Assembly (NCBI GenBank): GCA_041396125.1
Contig: JAWKZG010000006.1
Span: 62,001-126,000 of the forward strand
Direction: 5' to 3'
DNA length: 64,000 bases
From: JAWKZG01 sp041396125
Lineage (GTDB): Bacteria > Pseudomonadota > Gammaproteobacteria > Competibacterales > Competibacteraceae
Positions 44,943 to 54,183 of the stretch are shown piece by piece. The notes beneath the pieces were generated by a model, which was given only the letters and a program-made list of their open reading frames with translations, had not been told where the DNA came from and made no database searches. The stretch's first letter is position 1. Every line of letters begins with the position of its first letter. The position numbers and the translations under genes are program-made.

Positions 44943-45166
44943 CCTGAAAGGACGGGAGTTCCCTTGCCTGCCTGATACTCATATAGTAGACCACGTCAAA
45001 AATCCTTGACCAGGTCACATACTGTAGACCACGTCAACTTCTATAAATACCCTTACTGGGCCTGCTGACATCGAATAGTTCGGTCTGCTATTGTCCAGGT
45101 AATTTCTGGCATATGCTTTTTCGAGGGTTCCTGCCAAAAACCGCATATTAAAAAGGAGGCCGCTCA
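44943..45166. other. Intergenic region between the AraC regulator and the adenylate cyclase gene
   Basis: No gene is visible. The 14-bp word GTAGACCACGTCAA occurs at 44986-44999 and again at 45024-45037, 38 bases apart. A strong AAAAGGAGG ribosome-binding site for the next gene is at 45151-45159. Confidence 0.8.
44986..45037 (+). repeat. Two copies of a 14-bp direct repeat upstream of the cyclase gene
   Basis: GTAGACCACGTCAA is perfectly repeated with a 38-base period, about 130-180 bases before the cyclase start. Spacing and position suit a regulator binding site, but no known consensus comes to mind. Confidence 0.7.
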
Positions 45167-46885
45167 GTGGAGCGCCGGTTAAGCACTATATTATTTGCTG
45201 ATGTCGTCGGTTATACGCGTCTAATGGGTGAAGACGAGGCCGGTACGCTGGCTGCGCTTAATGCGTTCAGGAAAGAGGTGTTTGAACCTAGGATAACGGG
45301 TGTCGGCGGCACCATAATCAAGCGAATGGGCGATGGCTGGATCGCCAGGTTTGACAACGTCTCAAGTGCGGTTTCCTGCGCTATCGAGATTCAGAAAAGC
45401 CTGTTGGGGCATGCATCCCTGAAACTCCGAGTCGCTGTTCATATTGGCGATGTCACTTTCCAGGAGGACGATATATACGGTGATGGCATCAATGTGGCTG
45501 CCCGGATTGAGGCGACAGCGAAACCGGGGCAGGTTGTGATTTCCGATATGGTGTATCACAGCTTAGACAGCCATACCGCCCAGATTTTTACCGGCGGTGA
45601 AAATCTGCAGCTCAAGAACGTATCCCGCTCGGTTGCTGTCTGGCGCTGGCCGGCTGAATTGAGCATTGAGAACCAGATTTCCGATCACATACAGACGCCG
45701 GTTCCAGCTGCGCCGCTTTCAGAAAAACCCTCCATTGCAGTTCTGCCTTTCGACAATATGTCAGAGCACCCGGATCAGGACTATTTCTCCGATGGCATTA
45801 GCGAAGATATTATCACGGCCATTTCCAGACTCCCTGGATTGACAGTCATCGCGCGCAATTCGAGTTTTACTTATAAAGGGAGGGCGGTCATGATCCCGGA
45901 AGTGTGTCGTGATCTTGGCGTGCGCTACGTCCTGGAGGGCAGTGTTCGCAAAGCCGGCCAGCGGGTCCGTATTACCGCGCAGTTGATAGACGGTCGCTCG
46001 GGTGGGCATGTATGGGGAGAGCGATATGACCGTGATCTGGAGGATATTTTCGCAGTTCAGGATGATGTGACAGAAAAAATTGTACACGCCTTGGAAGATC
46101 AGTTAGCAGGCGACGCAGTGCCTGCGTTGGGTAAGCCTACCTCGAATCTGGAAGCTTATGACTGCGTTTTACGCGGACGCGCGCAATATCGCCTGTTCAC
46201 CGGTGTCGGCAATGCTGCAGCAAGGTTGCTGTATGAACAGGCGGCCGCACTGGATCCGGAGTATGCTGAGCCATATGCCGGTTTGGCCGAGACCTATGTC
46301 CAGGACTGGTTCTCAGGTAAAGAACCGGGTCTTGAGCGTGCGCTCGATCTGGCGCGACAGGCGGCAGCGCGCGACCCGAATCTGCCGCTAGTGCAGGAAG
46401 CTCTAAGTATGGTGCATTTGTTTAACAGGCAACATGCAGAAGCCATCGCGACAGCACGGCGGTGGATAACGCTGGAGCCAAGTAATGCTGATGCTTATGC
46501 GACGCTGGCAGGGGCTATGCATTTTGCTGGAGAAAACGAGGACGTTATCGCCCTGATTGACAAGGCGATGCGTCTGAATCCGTTTTATCCGTTCTTTTAT
46601 CCGCACTATGCCGGTATAGCGCATATGGCCATGGGGCGCTTTGATGAAGCCGTCGCATGCCTGAAGCTGGGTGTCAGTCGCAGTCCCGAAACTTTATGGC
46701 CTCATGTCTATCTGCTGGTCTGTTTTGGCTATTTACAGGATGAGGCTAAGGCAAAGACTCAGCTGGCGGAGGTGAAGCGTATCAGTCCGGCATTTTCGGC
46801 TGCTACGCTGACGAACCTTTTGCCCTACAGGAATCACTCGGATATTGACCGGGTGATCCGGGGGCTGGAGAAAGCGGGACTTTAA
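45167..46885 (+). CDS. Class III adenylate/guanylate cyclase with TolB-like and TPR domains
   Basis: A 572-residue soluble cyclase. It starts at GTG 45167 after AAAAGGAGG. The catalytic domain (residues 1-170) has LFADVVGYTRLMGEDEAG with the first metal aspartate, GTIIKRMGDGWIARF with the second, and DDIYGDGINVAARIEA with the conserved N/R pair. The middle domain (about 188-310) is the TolB/FlgO-like SIAVLPFDNMSEHPDQDYFSDGISEDIITAISR often fused to such cyclases. The remainder consists of TPR-like helices (AEPYAGLAETY, ADAYATLAGAMHFAGENEDVIALIDKAMRLNP). This architecture is typical of Alpha- and Gammaproteobacteria. It would make a cyclic nucleotide in response to an unknown signal. Confidence 0.9.
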   Translation: MERRLSTILFADVVGYTRLMGEDEAGTLAALNAFRKEVFEPRITGVGGTIIKRMGDGWIARFDNVSSAVSCAIEIQKSLLGHASLKLRVAVHIGDVTFQEDDIYGDGINVAARIEATAKPGQVVISDMVYHSLDSHTAQIFTGGENLQLKNVSRSVAVWRWPAELSIENQISDHIQTPVPAAPLSEKPSIAVLPFDNMSEHPDQDYFSDGISEDIITAISRLPGLTVIARNSSFTYKGRAVMIPEVCRDLGVRYVLEGSVRKAGQRVRITAQLIDGRSGGHVWGERYDRDLEDIFAVQDDVTEKIVHALEDQLAGDAVPALGKPTSNLEAYDCVLRGRAQYRLFTGVGNAAARLLYEQAAALDPEYAEPYAGLAETYVQDWFSGKEPGLERALDLARQAAARDPNLPLVQEALSMVHLFNRQHAEAIATARRWITLEPSNADAYATLAGAMHFAGENEDVIALIDKAMRLNPFYPFFYPHYAGIAHMAMGRFDEAVACLKLGVSRSPETLWPHVYLLVCFGYLQDEAKAKTQLAEVKRISPAFSAATLTNLLPYRNHSDIDRVIRGLEKAGL

Positions 46886-46980
46886 CCTGAGTTTGACCGT
46901 TTCAGTGAGCGCGGCATAGAAGTGGATTATTCGACGATATAGCGCTGGTCAGCATCAGTGCCGTTTTTTTACGAGATCGT

Positions 46981-48160
46981 TCACAGCGCGATGCCTAGCC
47001 AGCGTGCGACCGGTGCGATTGTCCAACCTTGCAGCAGCAACGAGGCGATGACAATCACAAAGACGACATTGAAGAAACTCTCCGTCGTTGGTCCGGGACT
47101 GATGACCGGTATGATAGCTAAGAAGATGGGCACTGCGCCGCGCAGCCCGACCCAGCCAATGTAGCCGATCTCACGCAGCGAAAACCCGAAGGGAGCTGAG
47201 CACAGCGCGACCGCCAAGGGCCGCGCGGCGAACATCAACACCGCGGCAATGATCAGTGCGGGTACCAAGGTCGAACCAAGGTCATGCGGTGTCACCAGCA
47301 ACCCCAGCATTAGAAACATGATGATCTGGCTCAACCAGGCGAGCGCCCCGTGGAAATGAATGATCCGTTCCGCTGGGTAGTTGACGCAACTCCGTAGCAC
47401 GATGCCACATAGGTAGAGTGCTAGAAAACCGCTGCCACCAGCAATTTGGGTGGCAGCAAACAGTGCCAATGCGCCGGCCAGGACGAACGGTGGATAAAGG
47501 CCTGCCGGCAACGAAATGCGATCGATCAACCCGGCTAAAATGCGACCACCGGCAAGTCCCGCTACGGTCCCGACACCGAGTTGCATGGCGAGTTCCGGCA
47601 ACAGTTCCGGTGTTATCGACCAGGAAAACGCGATATCTTGGTCCAAAAGGGAAACAAAAGTGATGGTCAGAAAAATGGCCATCGGATCGTTGAGCCCCGA
47701 CTCGACCAGTATGGTTTCACGTACCCGGCCCTGGAGCCGAATACCGCGCTGTTGTAAAGCAAAACGTTGCCGCGGCGTCGGTTGAGCCTATCACCGCGCC
47801 CAACAGCAGCCCCTGAGTCAAAGACCAGTCGAATACCCAGGCCGCTACTACGCCTATGCTGGCGGCGGTGAGCACCACACCGAGTGTTGCCAGCACCAGC
47901 GCCGGGGCGGCGGCTTTTCGAATATCCGTTTTAGGCGTGTCGAGTCCGCCGGCGAACAGGATCAGGGCAAGCGCAATGTTGCCCAGTTCATAGGCGAGCT
48001 TAAAATCATCGAACAGTACACCGCCGGGGCCGTCCTCCCCGAGCAGCATGCCGATAGCCAAAAACAGTAACAACAACGGTGCACCGATGCGGGTAGAAAG
48101 AGGCGTAAGCAAGATGCTCGCGAACACCAGCGTAGCACCAAGCAGCAGGGGAAACGTCAT
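46981..48160 (-). pseudogene. K+/H+ or Na+/H+ antiporter (NhaP2/CvrA-type), frame-disrupted and short
   Basis: Two co-linear frames form one CPA1 antiporter. The first, from ATG 48160, has LLLFLAIGMLLGEDGPGGVLFDDF, ALALILFAGGLDTPKTDIRK and GAVIGSTDAAA. A single shift near 47700-47770 leads to GIRLQGRVRETILVESGLNDPMAIFLTITFVSL, the conserved ND motif region, and the remaining helices. It ends at 46981 after VARWLGIAL, without the cytosolic TrkA_C and CorC-type domains of full NhaP2, so the product would be about 390 residues. It is divergent from the tartrate-dehydrogenase-like gene and convergent with the cyclase gene. Confidence 0.8.
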
Positions 48161-48433
48161 CGGTCGATGGTCCTGTGTTGCGGCGGCCGCTCGGGCAACT
48201 AAGTCGCCAAACTAACCGGCAGGTTTACGGTTACGGTCAACGTCAATGTTGAACCAGATACGATAGGTAAGAGCCAGCGCGAGAGCCTGCTTAAGTGCTT
48301 TAGCGTGACCAAGAGAATATGCAACGCGATTATAGCTGTCCTTCAGCTGATGCAAATCAGTTTTGTAAATTTCATACCAAATGACAGGTTTTACCCGCTA
48401 TCCTTTTTAATACCAAACTTTAGAGAGATATTC

Positions 48434-49510
48434 ATGAAGAACTACCGTATTGCTGCGATTCCTGCCGATGGCATCGGTATTGAAGTGATCGATGCCGGTC
48501 TGCGTGTCCTGGCGGCTCTGGCCAAGCGCGATGGTGGTTTCGAACTCGACGTCGAGACCTTCGATTGGGGCAGCGAGCGTTACCGGCGTACCGGTGCGCT
48601 CATGCCGCCTGATGGCGCCGACCAGCTGCGCAACTTCGACGCAATTTACTTTGGTGCAGTCGGTGCGCCGGATGTGCCCGATCACCTGACCCTGTGGGGT
48701 CTGCGCCTGTCGATCTGCCAACCGCTCGATCAGTATGCCAATATCCGGCCGACGCGTATCCTGCCCGGTATCCAAAGTCCACTGCGTGGTGTCGCGGCGG
48801 GCGATCTGGACTGGATCATCGTGCGCGAAAACTCGGAAGGCGAGTATGCGGGTCAAGGCGGGCGTTGCCATCGCGGTCTGCCCGAAGAAGTGGGAACCGA
48901 AGTCGCGATTTTCACACGCGCCGGTGTTACCCGAATCATGCGCCACGCTTTTGAGCTTGCGAACTCTCGGCCGCGCAGGCAACTGACTGTGGTAACCAAG
49001 TCGAATGCGCAGCGTCACGGCATGGTTATGTGGGACGAGATCGCTGCTGAGGTAGCGTCCGAGTTTCCTGCTGTGAAGTGGGACAAAATGCTGGTCGATG
49101 CCATGACCGTGCGTATGACCATGAACCCGAAGTCGCTGGATACCATTGTGGCGACTAACTTACATGCCGATATTCTTTCGGATCTTGCCGCAGCGCTGTC
49201 CGGCTCCATCGGCATCGCGCCCACGGCGAATCTGAATCCCTCCGGGAATGCCCCCTCCATGTTCGAGCCGATTCATGGCTCGGCGTTCGATATCACGGGC
49301 AAGGGGATCGCCAATCCCATTGGCGCGTTCTGGACCGCCAATATGATGCTGGAACATCTGGGCGAGACCAGTGCAGCGGCGCGTTTGATGCGGGCGATTG
49401 AAGCGGTCACAGCGAACCCCGAGTTCCACACGCCGGATTTAGGCGGTCAGGCGACCACGGAACACGTGACAGACGCTGTGATTAAGGAAATCCGCTACAG
49501 CAATTATTGA
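48434..49510 (+). CDS. Tartrate/D-malate dehydrogenase-type decarboxylating dehydrogenase
   Basis: A 358-residue member of the isocitrate/isopropylmalate dehydrogenase family. I chose ATG 48434 (MKNYRIAAIPADGIGIEV), with AGAGAGA upstream, over an earlier in-frame start. SICQPLDQYANIRPTRILPG is the phosphate/substrate loop, with the serine-less pattern of tartrate and D-malate dehydrogenases. VRENSEGEYAGQGGR, the metal aspartates in VDAMTVRM and ATNLHADILSDLAAALSGSIGIAPTANLN and the NAD-binding PIHGSAFDITGKGIANP follow. Such enzymes oxidise tartrate or malate to pyruvate or oxaloglycolate. No tartrate transporter is adjacent. Confidence 0.85.
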   Translation: MKNYRIAAIPADGIGIEVIDAGLRVLAALAKRDGGFELDVETFDWGSERYRRTGALMPPDGADQLRNFDAIYFGAVGAPDVPDHLTLWGLRLSICQPLDQYANIRPTRILPGIQSPLRGVAAGDLDWIIVRENSEGEYAGQGGRCHRGLPEEVGTEVAIFTRAGVTRIMRHAFELANSRPRRQLTVVTKSNAQRHGMVMWDEIAAEVASEFPAVKWDKMLVDAMTVRMTMNPKSLDTIVATNLHADILSDLAAALSGSIGIAPTANLNPSGNAPSMFEPIHGSAFDITGKGIANPIGAFWTANMMLEHLGETSAAARLMRAIEAVTANPEFHTPDLGGQATTEHVTDAVIKEIRYSNY

Positions 49511-49540
49511 CCATGACGCTAAATGTTGTCTTGCTCCGTC

Positions 49541-49560
49541 ATTCCCGCGCAGGCGGGAAT
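49541..49560. repeat. dRS3-like palindromic element, copy 1
   Basis: ATTCCC-GCGCAGGC-GGGAAT is a 20-base inverted repeat of the pattern ATTCCC-N8-GGGAAT. The identical core, with about 30 bases of similar flank (CCAG.AATG..TAAGG.G), recurs at 55108-55127. It lies just downstream of the tartrate-dehydrogenase-like gene. Confidence 0.85.
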
Positions 49561-49630
49561 CCAGGAATGTTCAAGGCGCTGCAAAATGTCGCAAACCTAT
49601 CCGCGTCATGCATTAGTCATGATTGAGCGC

Positions 49631-50617
49631 CTAACGCGTAAAGTCCGGTAGAATGTCATCTGCCAGTTTCTGGAGTGTTTGCTCCGGATCGGCCCGATTA
49701 AAACGGAGGTTCAGGGCGACATGGTTGACGCCGATCTCCTGCCGGGATTGCAAATATTCACGCAAAAGATTGGTGCCTATCTGCAGACCCAGGTGTATGG
49801 GTTTCGGCGGCGCGTCAGGATGCGCGGCAAGGTCCAAATACAAAGGCTCCATCACGGGTTTATCAGCCTTGCCAGCAGCCTCAATCCGGGCCCGGAAATC
49901 TTGGATTAAACGAGCCTGCTGACCGGCAGGACGCGGGTAGGTCATCCAGCCATCGCCGTTCGCGGCAATCCAGTCGGCGGTTTGTTGACTGGAACCTGTC
50001 ACCAGAAGGGGCAGTTTTCCCGATACGGGCTTCGGTAACATATCGATGCCGTCAGTCACGTACCCGTATGAATTGCCAAATCGAGGCGTGTGCTCACCCA
50101 TCTGGCGGATATAGTCATAGCTTTCTCGAAACAACTCCCCGCGTTTGTCGAATGGTAACCCGAGCGTGGGGTATTCTTCGGGTCTGTCGCCAGACGCGAT
50201 GCCAAGAATAAGCCTGCCATCGGAGAGGACGTCTGCAGTGGCTGCGGCCTTCGCCACATGAGCAGGATGACGAAGTGGCAAAACAAGGCTGGCAACGCCA
50301 AGCGCTATGCTTGTTGTCTGAGCAGCCAGGGCACCAAGATAGACGAAAGGGTCAAAGATCTGACCGGCGTCCCCGAAAGAAGGGACGTTGAAGGGCACAT
50401 CGCGTAGCCAGATCGCCGAAAATCCAAGCGCTTCCGCCATCTGAATGCGTTCAATGTGACGCGCCATGGTCGGGACAGGACTGCTTGAATAGGTCTCGAT
50501 CGGCACGACCAGTCCAATCGATAATCGACCAGGTTTGAAGACGGCGTTGTATCCTGCATTGATTACACTGAACGTCTCTTTATGATGTTCTGTGGTCTTA
50601 AGCATATTTTCACGCAC
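49631..50617 (-). CDS. LLM-class flavin-dependent oxidoreductase
   Basis: A 328-residue luciferase-like flavoenzyme. GRLSIGLVVPIETYSSSPVPTMARHIERIQMAEALGFSAIWLRDVPFNVPSFGDAGQIFDPFVYLGALAAQTT is the typical N-terminal barrel, and later GIASGDRPEEYPTLGLPFDKRGELFRESYDYI is family-conserved. It uses FMNH2 or F420 to oxidise an unknown substrate. ATG at 50617 or the internal ATG at 50605 are both possible. It is divergent from a LysR-type regulator 313 bases away, which probably controls it. Confidence 0.9.
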   Translation of the reverse strand: MRENMLKTTEHHKETFSVINAGYNAVFKPGRLSIGLVVPIETYSSSPVPTMARHIERIQMAEALGFSAIWLRDVPFNVPSFGDAGQIFDPFVYLGALAAQTTSIALGVASLVLPLRHPAHVAKAAATADVLSDGRLILGIASGDRPEEYPTLGLPFDKRGELFRESYDYIRQMGEHTPRFGNSYGYVTDGIDMLPKPVSGKLPLLVTGSSQQTADWIAANGDGWMTYPRPAGQQARLIQDFRARIEAAGKADKPVMEPLYLDLAAHPDAPPKPIHLGLQIGTNLLREYLQSRQEIGVNHVALNLRFNRADPEQTLQKLADDILPDFTR

Positions 50618-50930
50618 CTGTCATCTGTACCGAACCAGGATGTGGCTTTCGATGCTTTTCCTGGGCACCCGAACGCTGCCGGCAGCTTCCATATCGGGCG
50701 CACTGTGACCAAGAAAGGGCGGTGTTTCGCATCTATCTTTCTCCAAAGGTTCGTGTAGAGGGATAAATCCCTGTCATGCGGTATTGAGTTCACTGTATTG
50801 CACTTAATCAAGGATATAAATGGCATATATTGGAGAACAGAATTCGGTTTTTAAATATAATATGAGTTTGCAAAATCCGTTAAAGGTGGCGGTATTGATG
50901 ACAGTTTTTGCATTTTGGATATAAATACTC
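50618..50930. other. Divergent intergenic region between the LLM oxidoreductase and LysR genes
   Basis: No gene can be supported. The region is AT-rich near 50810-50880, where the imperfect dyad ATATA-N7-TATAT (50813-50829) could be part of a LysR-type operator. Confidence 0.5.
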
Positions 50931-51839
50931 ATGGACACTGAAGGTCTACGGCTTTTTGTAATGGCCGCTGATATGCTCAATATCAGTGCTGCTGGTCGTC
51001 AGCTTGGGTTGGCACCCGCTGTTGCGAGTGCGCGGCTGTCAAAGCTGGAAAACCAGGTTGGCGCGGACTTGTTGCATCGCTCGACCAGGAGGGTCTCCTT
51101 GTCACTGGAAGGTAAGGAATTCCTGCCCTTTGCCAGAGAAATCCTGGCGCAGGAAGACGCCGCTCTTGCTGCCTTAGGGCACGGCAGCATGGAAATTACG
51201 GGAACGTTGCGTTTTGCAGCCTCCAGCACATTCGCCCAGCTCTTCATCGCACCTATATTGCCAGAGTTCCTTGAGCGGTATCCCGGCGTGAACCTCGATC
51301 TGAAGCTGTCCGATACGCAGATGAATCTGATTGAAGGCGCTTTCGACCTGGCTTTACGCAACTATCCCATTGAAGATAGCAGTCTCAGGGCAAGAAAGCT
51401 GGCTGACGATAAACGCATTCTTTGCGCGTCTCCTGATTACCTGGTACGCCATGGAATCCCCCAGACTCCTGATGACCTCGTGAATCATCAAATGCTGAGC
51501 TTTATGGACGGTCCAGCGAGAAAGCTGTTAGCCCGTGGTGACAAGCCGCCCTATACATTTCCACCGCCAGGTACCGAAAACCGCGTTGTTTGCGATGACG
51601 GAACGAGCATGAGAATTGCGGCCAAGGCCGGTGTTGGTATTTCAATGAATTCTTATTGGAGCGTTTATAAAGAGATTCAGGACGGTTCTCTTGTGCGGGT
51701 CTTACCTGACTACGAGATCGAAGACCAATCTGCAATATGGCTTGTCTACCCGAAGTCAAACGTCTTGACTGCGAAAGTTCGGGTCTTTATCGATTTTCTT
51801 TTGGAGAAGATCGGCAATCCGCCGATCTGGGAAAGATAA
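50931..51839 (+). CDS. LysR-family transcriptional regulator
   Basis: A 302-residue regulator with an N-terminal winged helix (LRLFVMAADMLNISAAGRQLGLAPAVASARLSKLENQVGADLLHRSTRRVSLSLEG) and a C-terminal effector domain (about 90-300) of the LysR_substrate type, closest to the CrgA/TtdR-like group. It is divergently transcribed from the LLM oxidoreductase gene and is the obvious candidate to control it. The 3' end borders the AT-rich toxin-antitoxin region. Confidence 0.93.
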   Translation: MDTEGLRLFVMAADMLNISAAGRQLGLAPAVASARLSKLENQVGADLLHRSTRRVSLSLEGKEFLPFAREILAQEDAALAALGHGSMEITGTLRFAASSTFAQLFIAPILPEFLERYPGVNLDLKLSDTQMNLIEGAFDLALRNYPIEDSSLRARKLADDKRILCASPDYLVRHGIPQTPDDLVNHQMLSFMDGPARKLLARGDKPPYTFPPPGTENRVVCDDGTSMRIAAKAGVGISMNSYWSVYKEIQDGSLVRVLPDYEIEDQSAIWLVYPKSNVLTAKVRVFIDFLLEKIGNPPIWER

Positions 51840-52204
51840 AGCAGCGTAAATATAACGCAGTAAACATGCTCACATAACAGGGTACCGGAGACTTTCGTGG
51901 TCTCTGCGCTGCCGCTTATCCACCACATCACGACACACATTATATAGAAAAACAGAAAACTGATTTATAAAAAATCCCATTTATATTTAAAAATTATTAT
52001 GTCTCAGGTTGATAATACTTTGGACAACTTTTTGTTCATAATTTGACTATGTTCAATACTTTTGAACATAGCTATTTTTTGTACGAATGCCATAGTTAGA
52101 CGCTTAAAATTTATTAAAACATAAAGTTAAATTTATGTTCGATTTATTATTTTGTTCAATTATAATGAACAATATTAAATATTGAACAAGCTGCAAACTA
52201 AGAA
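51840..52204. other. AT-rich promoter/operator region of the toxin-antitoxin locus
   Basis: About 365 bases without a gene, very AT-rich from 51950 on and unlike its neighbours in base composition. It contains at least seven copies of a TGTTCA half-site, in both orientations, over 52030-52190; see the repeat entry. This fits autoregulation by the antitoxin encoded immediately downstream. Confidence 0.75.
52047..52189. promoter_or_regulatory. Cluster of TGTTCA inverted repeats, candidate antitoxin operator
   Basis: A perfect 10-bp inverted repeat CTATGTTCAA (52047-52056) / TTGAACATAG (52062-52071) stands about 130 bases before the antitoxin start. Closer in, TTGTTCAAT (52152-52160) is matched by ATTGAACAA (52181-52189), with TGAACAA (52166-52172) between. 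Further half-sites occur near 52032 and 52135. The repeated half-site TTGTTCAA is shared by all. AbiEi-type antitoxins are known to repress their own operons through inverted repeats, so this arrangement fits. Confidence 0.65.
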
Positions 52205-53272
52205 ATGAATACCCAAGCCACCATGTGGGGCGACGATCTGCTGGTACGTGCAACCGAGAAATTCACCGAGACCACCGGTGTCCCCATCCAGATTGCTGCG
52301 TGCGAGCAGCCAACTGCTACGGGCCGATTTTTTGATGCACTGGTCTACATTAGCGATGGCGAGGCTACGAAAGCCTACGCAGTGGAGATCAAGCGAAATC
52401 TCACCGGTGCAAAGCTGGGACTCGCGACTGAGCAGCTGAAGGGCGCTCCTTATAAAGGCATGCTCGTCGCAGACTACATCAATCCAAACATGGCGGATCG
52501 TCTTAAAGAGATGGATCTTGCCTTCATGGATTTGGCAGGGAACGCCTACCTGAATGAGCCGCCAGTGTTTGTATTTATAAAAGGCAACAGGCCAACTGAT
52601 ACGAAACAGTTGGGACTAATACAGAAACCGACCCGTGCCTTCAATTCAACGGGTCTTAAAATGCTATTCGGTCTTCTCACAAAGCCCGAGTTACTGCAAC
52701 AGACGTATCGCAAAATCGCTGACGAAACGGATGTTGCGCTGGGCACAGTGGGATGGGTACTGAATGACCTGCGCGACCACAAATTTCTATTTGAAGCAAA
52801 AGGGCACAAACGCCGCTTGACTCAAAGAAGGCGAATCGTTGAGCACTGGGTAGGGGCATATCCGGAAAAACTACGCCCAAAACTCCTTCTCGGCAGGTAT
52901 ACGGCTTCCAGGCATCGCTGGTGGGAGGACGTCTGTTTGGATCCACATCAGGCGCAATGGGGCGGGGAGGTGGCGGCTGAAATCTTGACTGACTATCTGA
53001 ATCCGGAAAATGTAACGATCTATGCTGATGCGATTCCGGCGAGACTGATACTGGAACATCGGCTACAGGTAGACCCGAAGGGAGAGATTGAAATCTTGCG
53101 GCGGTTTTGGGAACCGGATGAGCTGAGAACAAACATTGATCGTTCAGCTGTACCGCCCGAGGTTGTCCCGCCGTTCCTGATTTACGCGGACTTGATCGCT
53201 ACGGCCGACGAGAGAAACGTCGAGACCGCCAGAATGATCTATGACAAATTCCTATCTGAATATTTCGGATAA
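52205..53272 (+). CDS. Type IV toxin-antitoxin system AbiEi-family antitoxin
   Basis: A 355-residue protein of the long AbiEi-like family (PF09952 type). Recognisable family sequence includes FFDALVYISDGEATKAYAVEIKRN near residues 42-66, GLKMLFGLLTKPELLQQTYRKIADETDVALGTVGWVLNDL (a winged helix-turn-helix, about 148-190) and VEHWVGAYPEKLRPKLLLGRY. The N-terminal D44, E61 and K63 (D...E-I-K) match the core pattern of PD-(D/E)XK nucleases. AbiEi antitoxins block a nucleotidyltransferase toxin indirectly and repress their operon. The following toxin gene overlaps its last 32 bases. Base composition is lower in GC than the rest of the window, suggesting horizontal acquisition. Confidence 0.8.
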   Translation: MNTQATMWGDDLLVRATEKFTETTGVPIQIAACEQPTATGRFFDALVYISDGEATKAYAVEIKRNLTGAKLGLATEQLKGAPYKGMLVADYINPNMADRLKEMDLAFMDLAGNAYLNEPPVFVFIKGNRPTDTKQLGLIQKPTRAFNSTGLKMLFGLLTKPELLQQTYRKIADETDVALGTVGWVLNDLRDHKFLFEAKGHKRRLTQRRRIVEHWVGAYPEKLRPKLLLGRYTASRHRWWEDVCLDPHQAQWGGEVAAEILTDYLNPENVTIYADAIPARLILEHRLQVDPKGEIEILRRFWEPDELRTNIDRSAVPPEVVPPFLIYADLIATADERNVETARMIYDKFLSEYFG

Positions 53273-54100
53273 ATTCGACGACTCAGCTCTTGTCGATCTG
53301 CTGAGATCGATCGACGTCGTCGCAAAGGCCTCGGGAATTTCTTTCTTTGTAGTCGGTGCGACCGCTCGTGACATAGTCCTGTGGTACGGGTATGGAATAC
53401 CTCCAGGTCGGGCCACGCGGGATATTGACCTGGGATTCAGTGTCTCGACATGGGAACAATTTAATGAGCTTAAGCATACGCTGATAGACACAGGCAACTT
53501 TCGGCAAGTTACTGAGAAAACTCGGATGATCTTTAAAGAGTCGACCAATGTCGACTTACTTCCATTTGGCGAAATTGTCGATGCACGCGCCAAAATAGCC
53601 TGGCCCCAGATGGTGACACAGAACTGAATTTGCTCGGATTTGACGAAGCTTTTAACACTGCAATAACCGTTAGAATCAGTGACGACCCGTTAGTAGAGGT
53701 AAATATCGCGAGTGCGGCAGGTTTGGTGTTGCTGAAGATATTTGCATGGGATGATCGTAAGCCAGAGGCCAAAGACGCCATCGATTTAGGCATCCTTATC
53801 CGCAGCTATATGGAGCTCGGAAATGGGGCACGCATTTATGAGGAGCATGACGATTTGCTTGAAGCAGAGAGCTTCGATTACGAGGTCGCTGGTGCGTACT
53901 TACTCGGTCGAGATCTTGCGGCAATTTGCCAGGAAGAAACCCGCAATAAAATTCTGCAAATACTGGAGCGAGAGTTGGATGGCGAAGGCGACCTACCGTT
54001 GGTTGTAAAGAGCGCAGCGAGCAGCCCGCAGATAGAGAAGACATTAGCTTTCTGGGAAGCGATAAGGCATGAGCTAAAGGCGAAGCAGCAAGCCGAATAG
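53241..54100 (+). pseudogene. AbiEii-like nucleotidyltransferase toxin, single frameshift
   Basis: The toxin ATG at 53241 lies inside the antitoxin gene, so translation is coupled. The nucleotidyltransferase core is VVGATARDIVLWYG with RATRDIDLGF, the G-x(n)-D-x-D metal motif, and NVDLLPFG with a third acidic residue. The frame ends after PQMVTQN because of one missing or extra base in the CCCC run at 53604-53607. In the neighbouring frame it continues as PDGDTELNLLGFDEAFN and runs to 54100 (about 286 residues in all). If the indel is real, the toxin is inactive. If it is a sequencing artefact, this is a complete AbiEii-type toxin. Confidence 0.75.
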
Positions 54101-54112
54101 GTATCGGTAGCG

Positions 54113-54145
54113 TACACGTAGCTTCTTCCGTGTATGGGTTTTTTC
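54113..54145 (+). terminator. Possible terminator after the toxin gene
   Basis: TACACG (54113-54118) and CGTGTA (54129-54134) can pair around a ten-base loop, followed by a run of six T residues. The stem is short, so support is modest. Confidence 0.4.
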
Positions 54146-54183
54146 TTCCCCGTAATGTACTAAGCAAAATCAGGTATTTCTTA

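Noticed and set aside
45167..46885. Interpretation as a pure TolB-type or TPR lipoprotein
   Set aside because: The cyclase catalytic motifs at residues 1-120 are intact and precede those domains.
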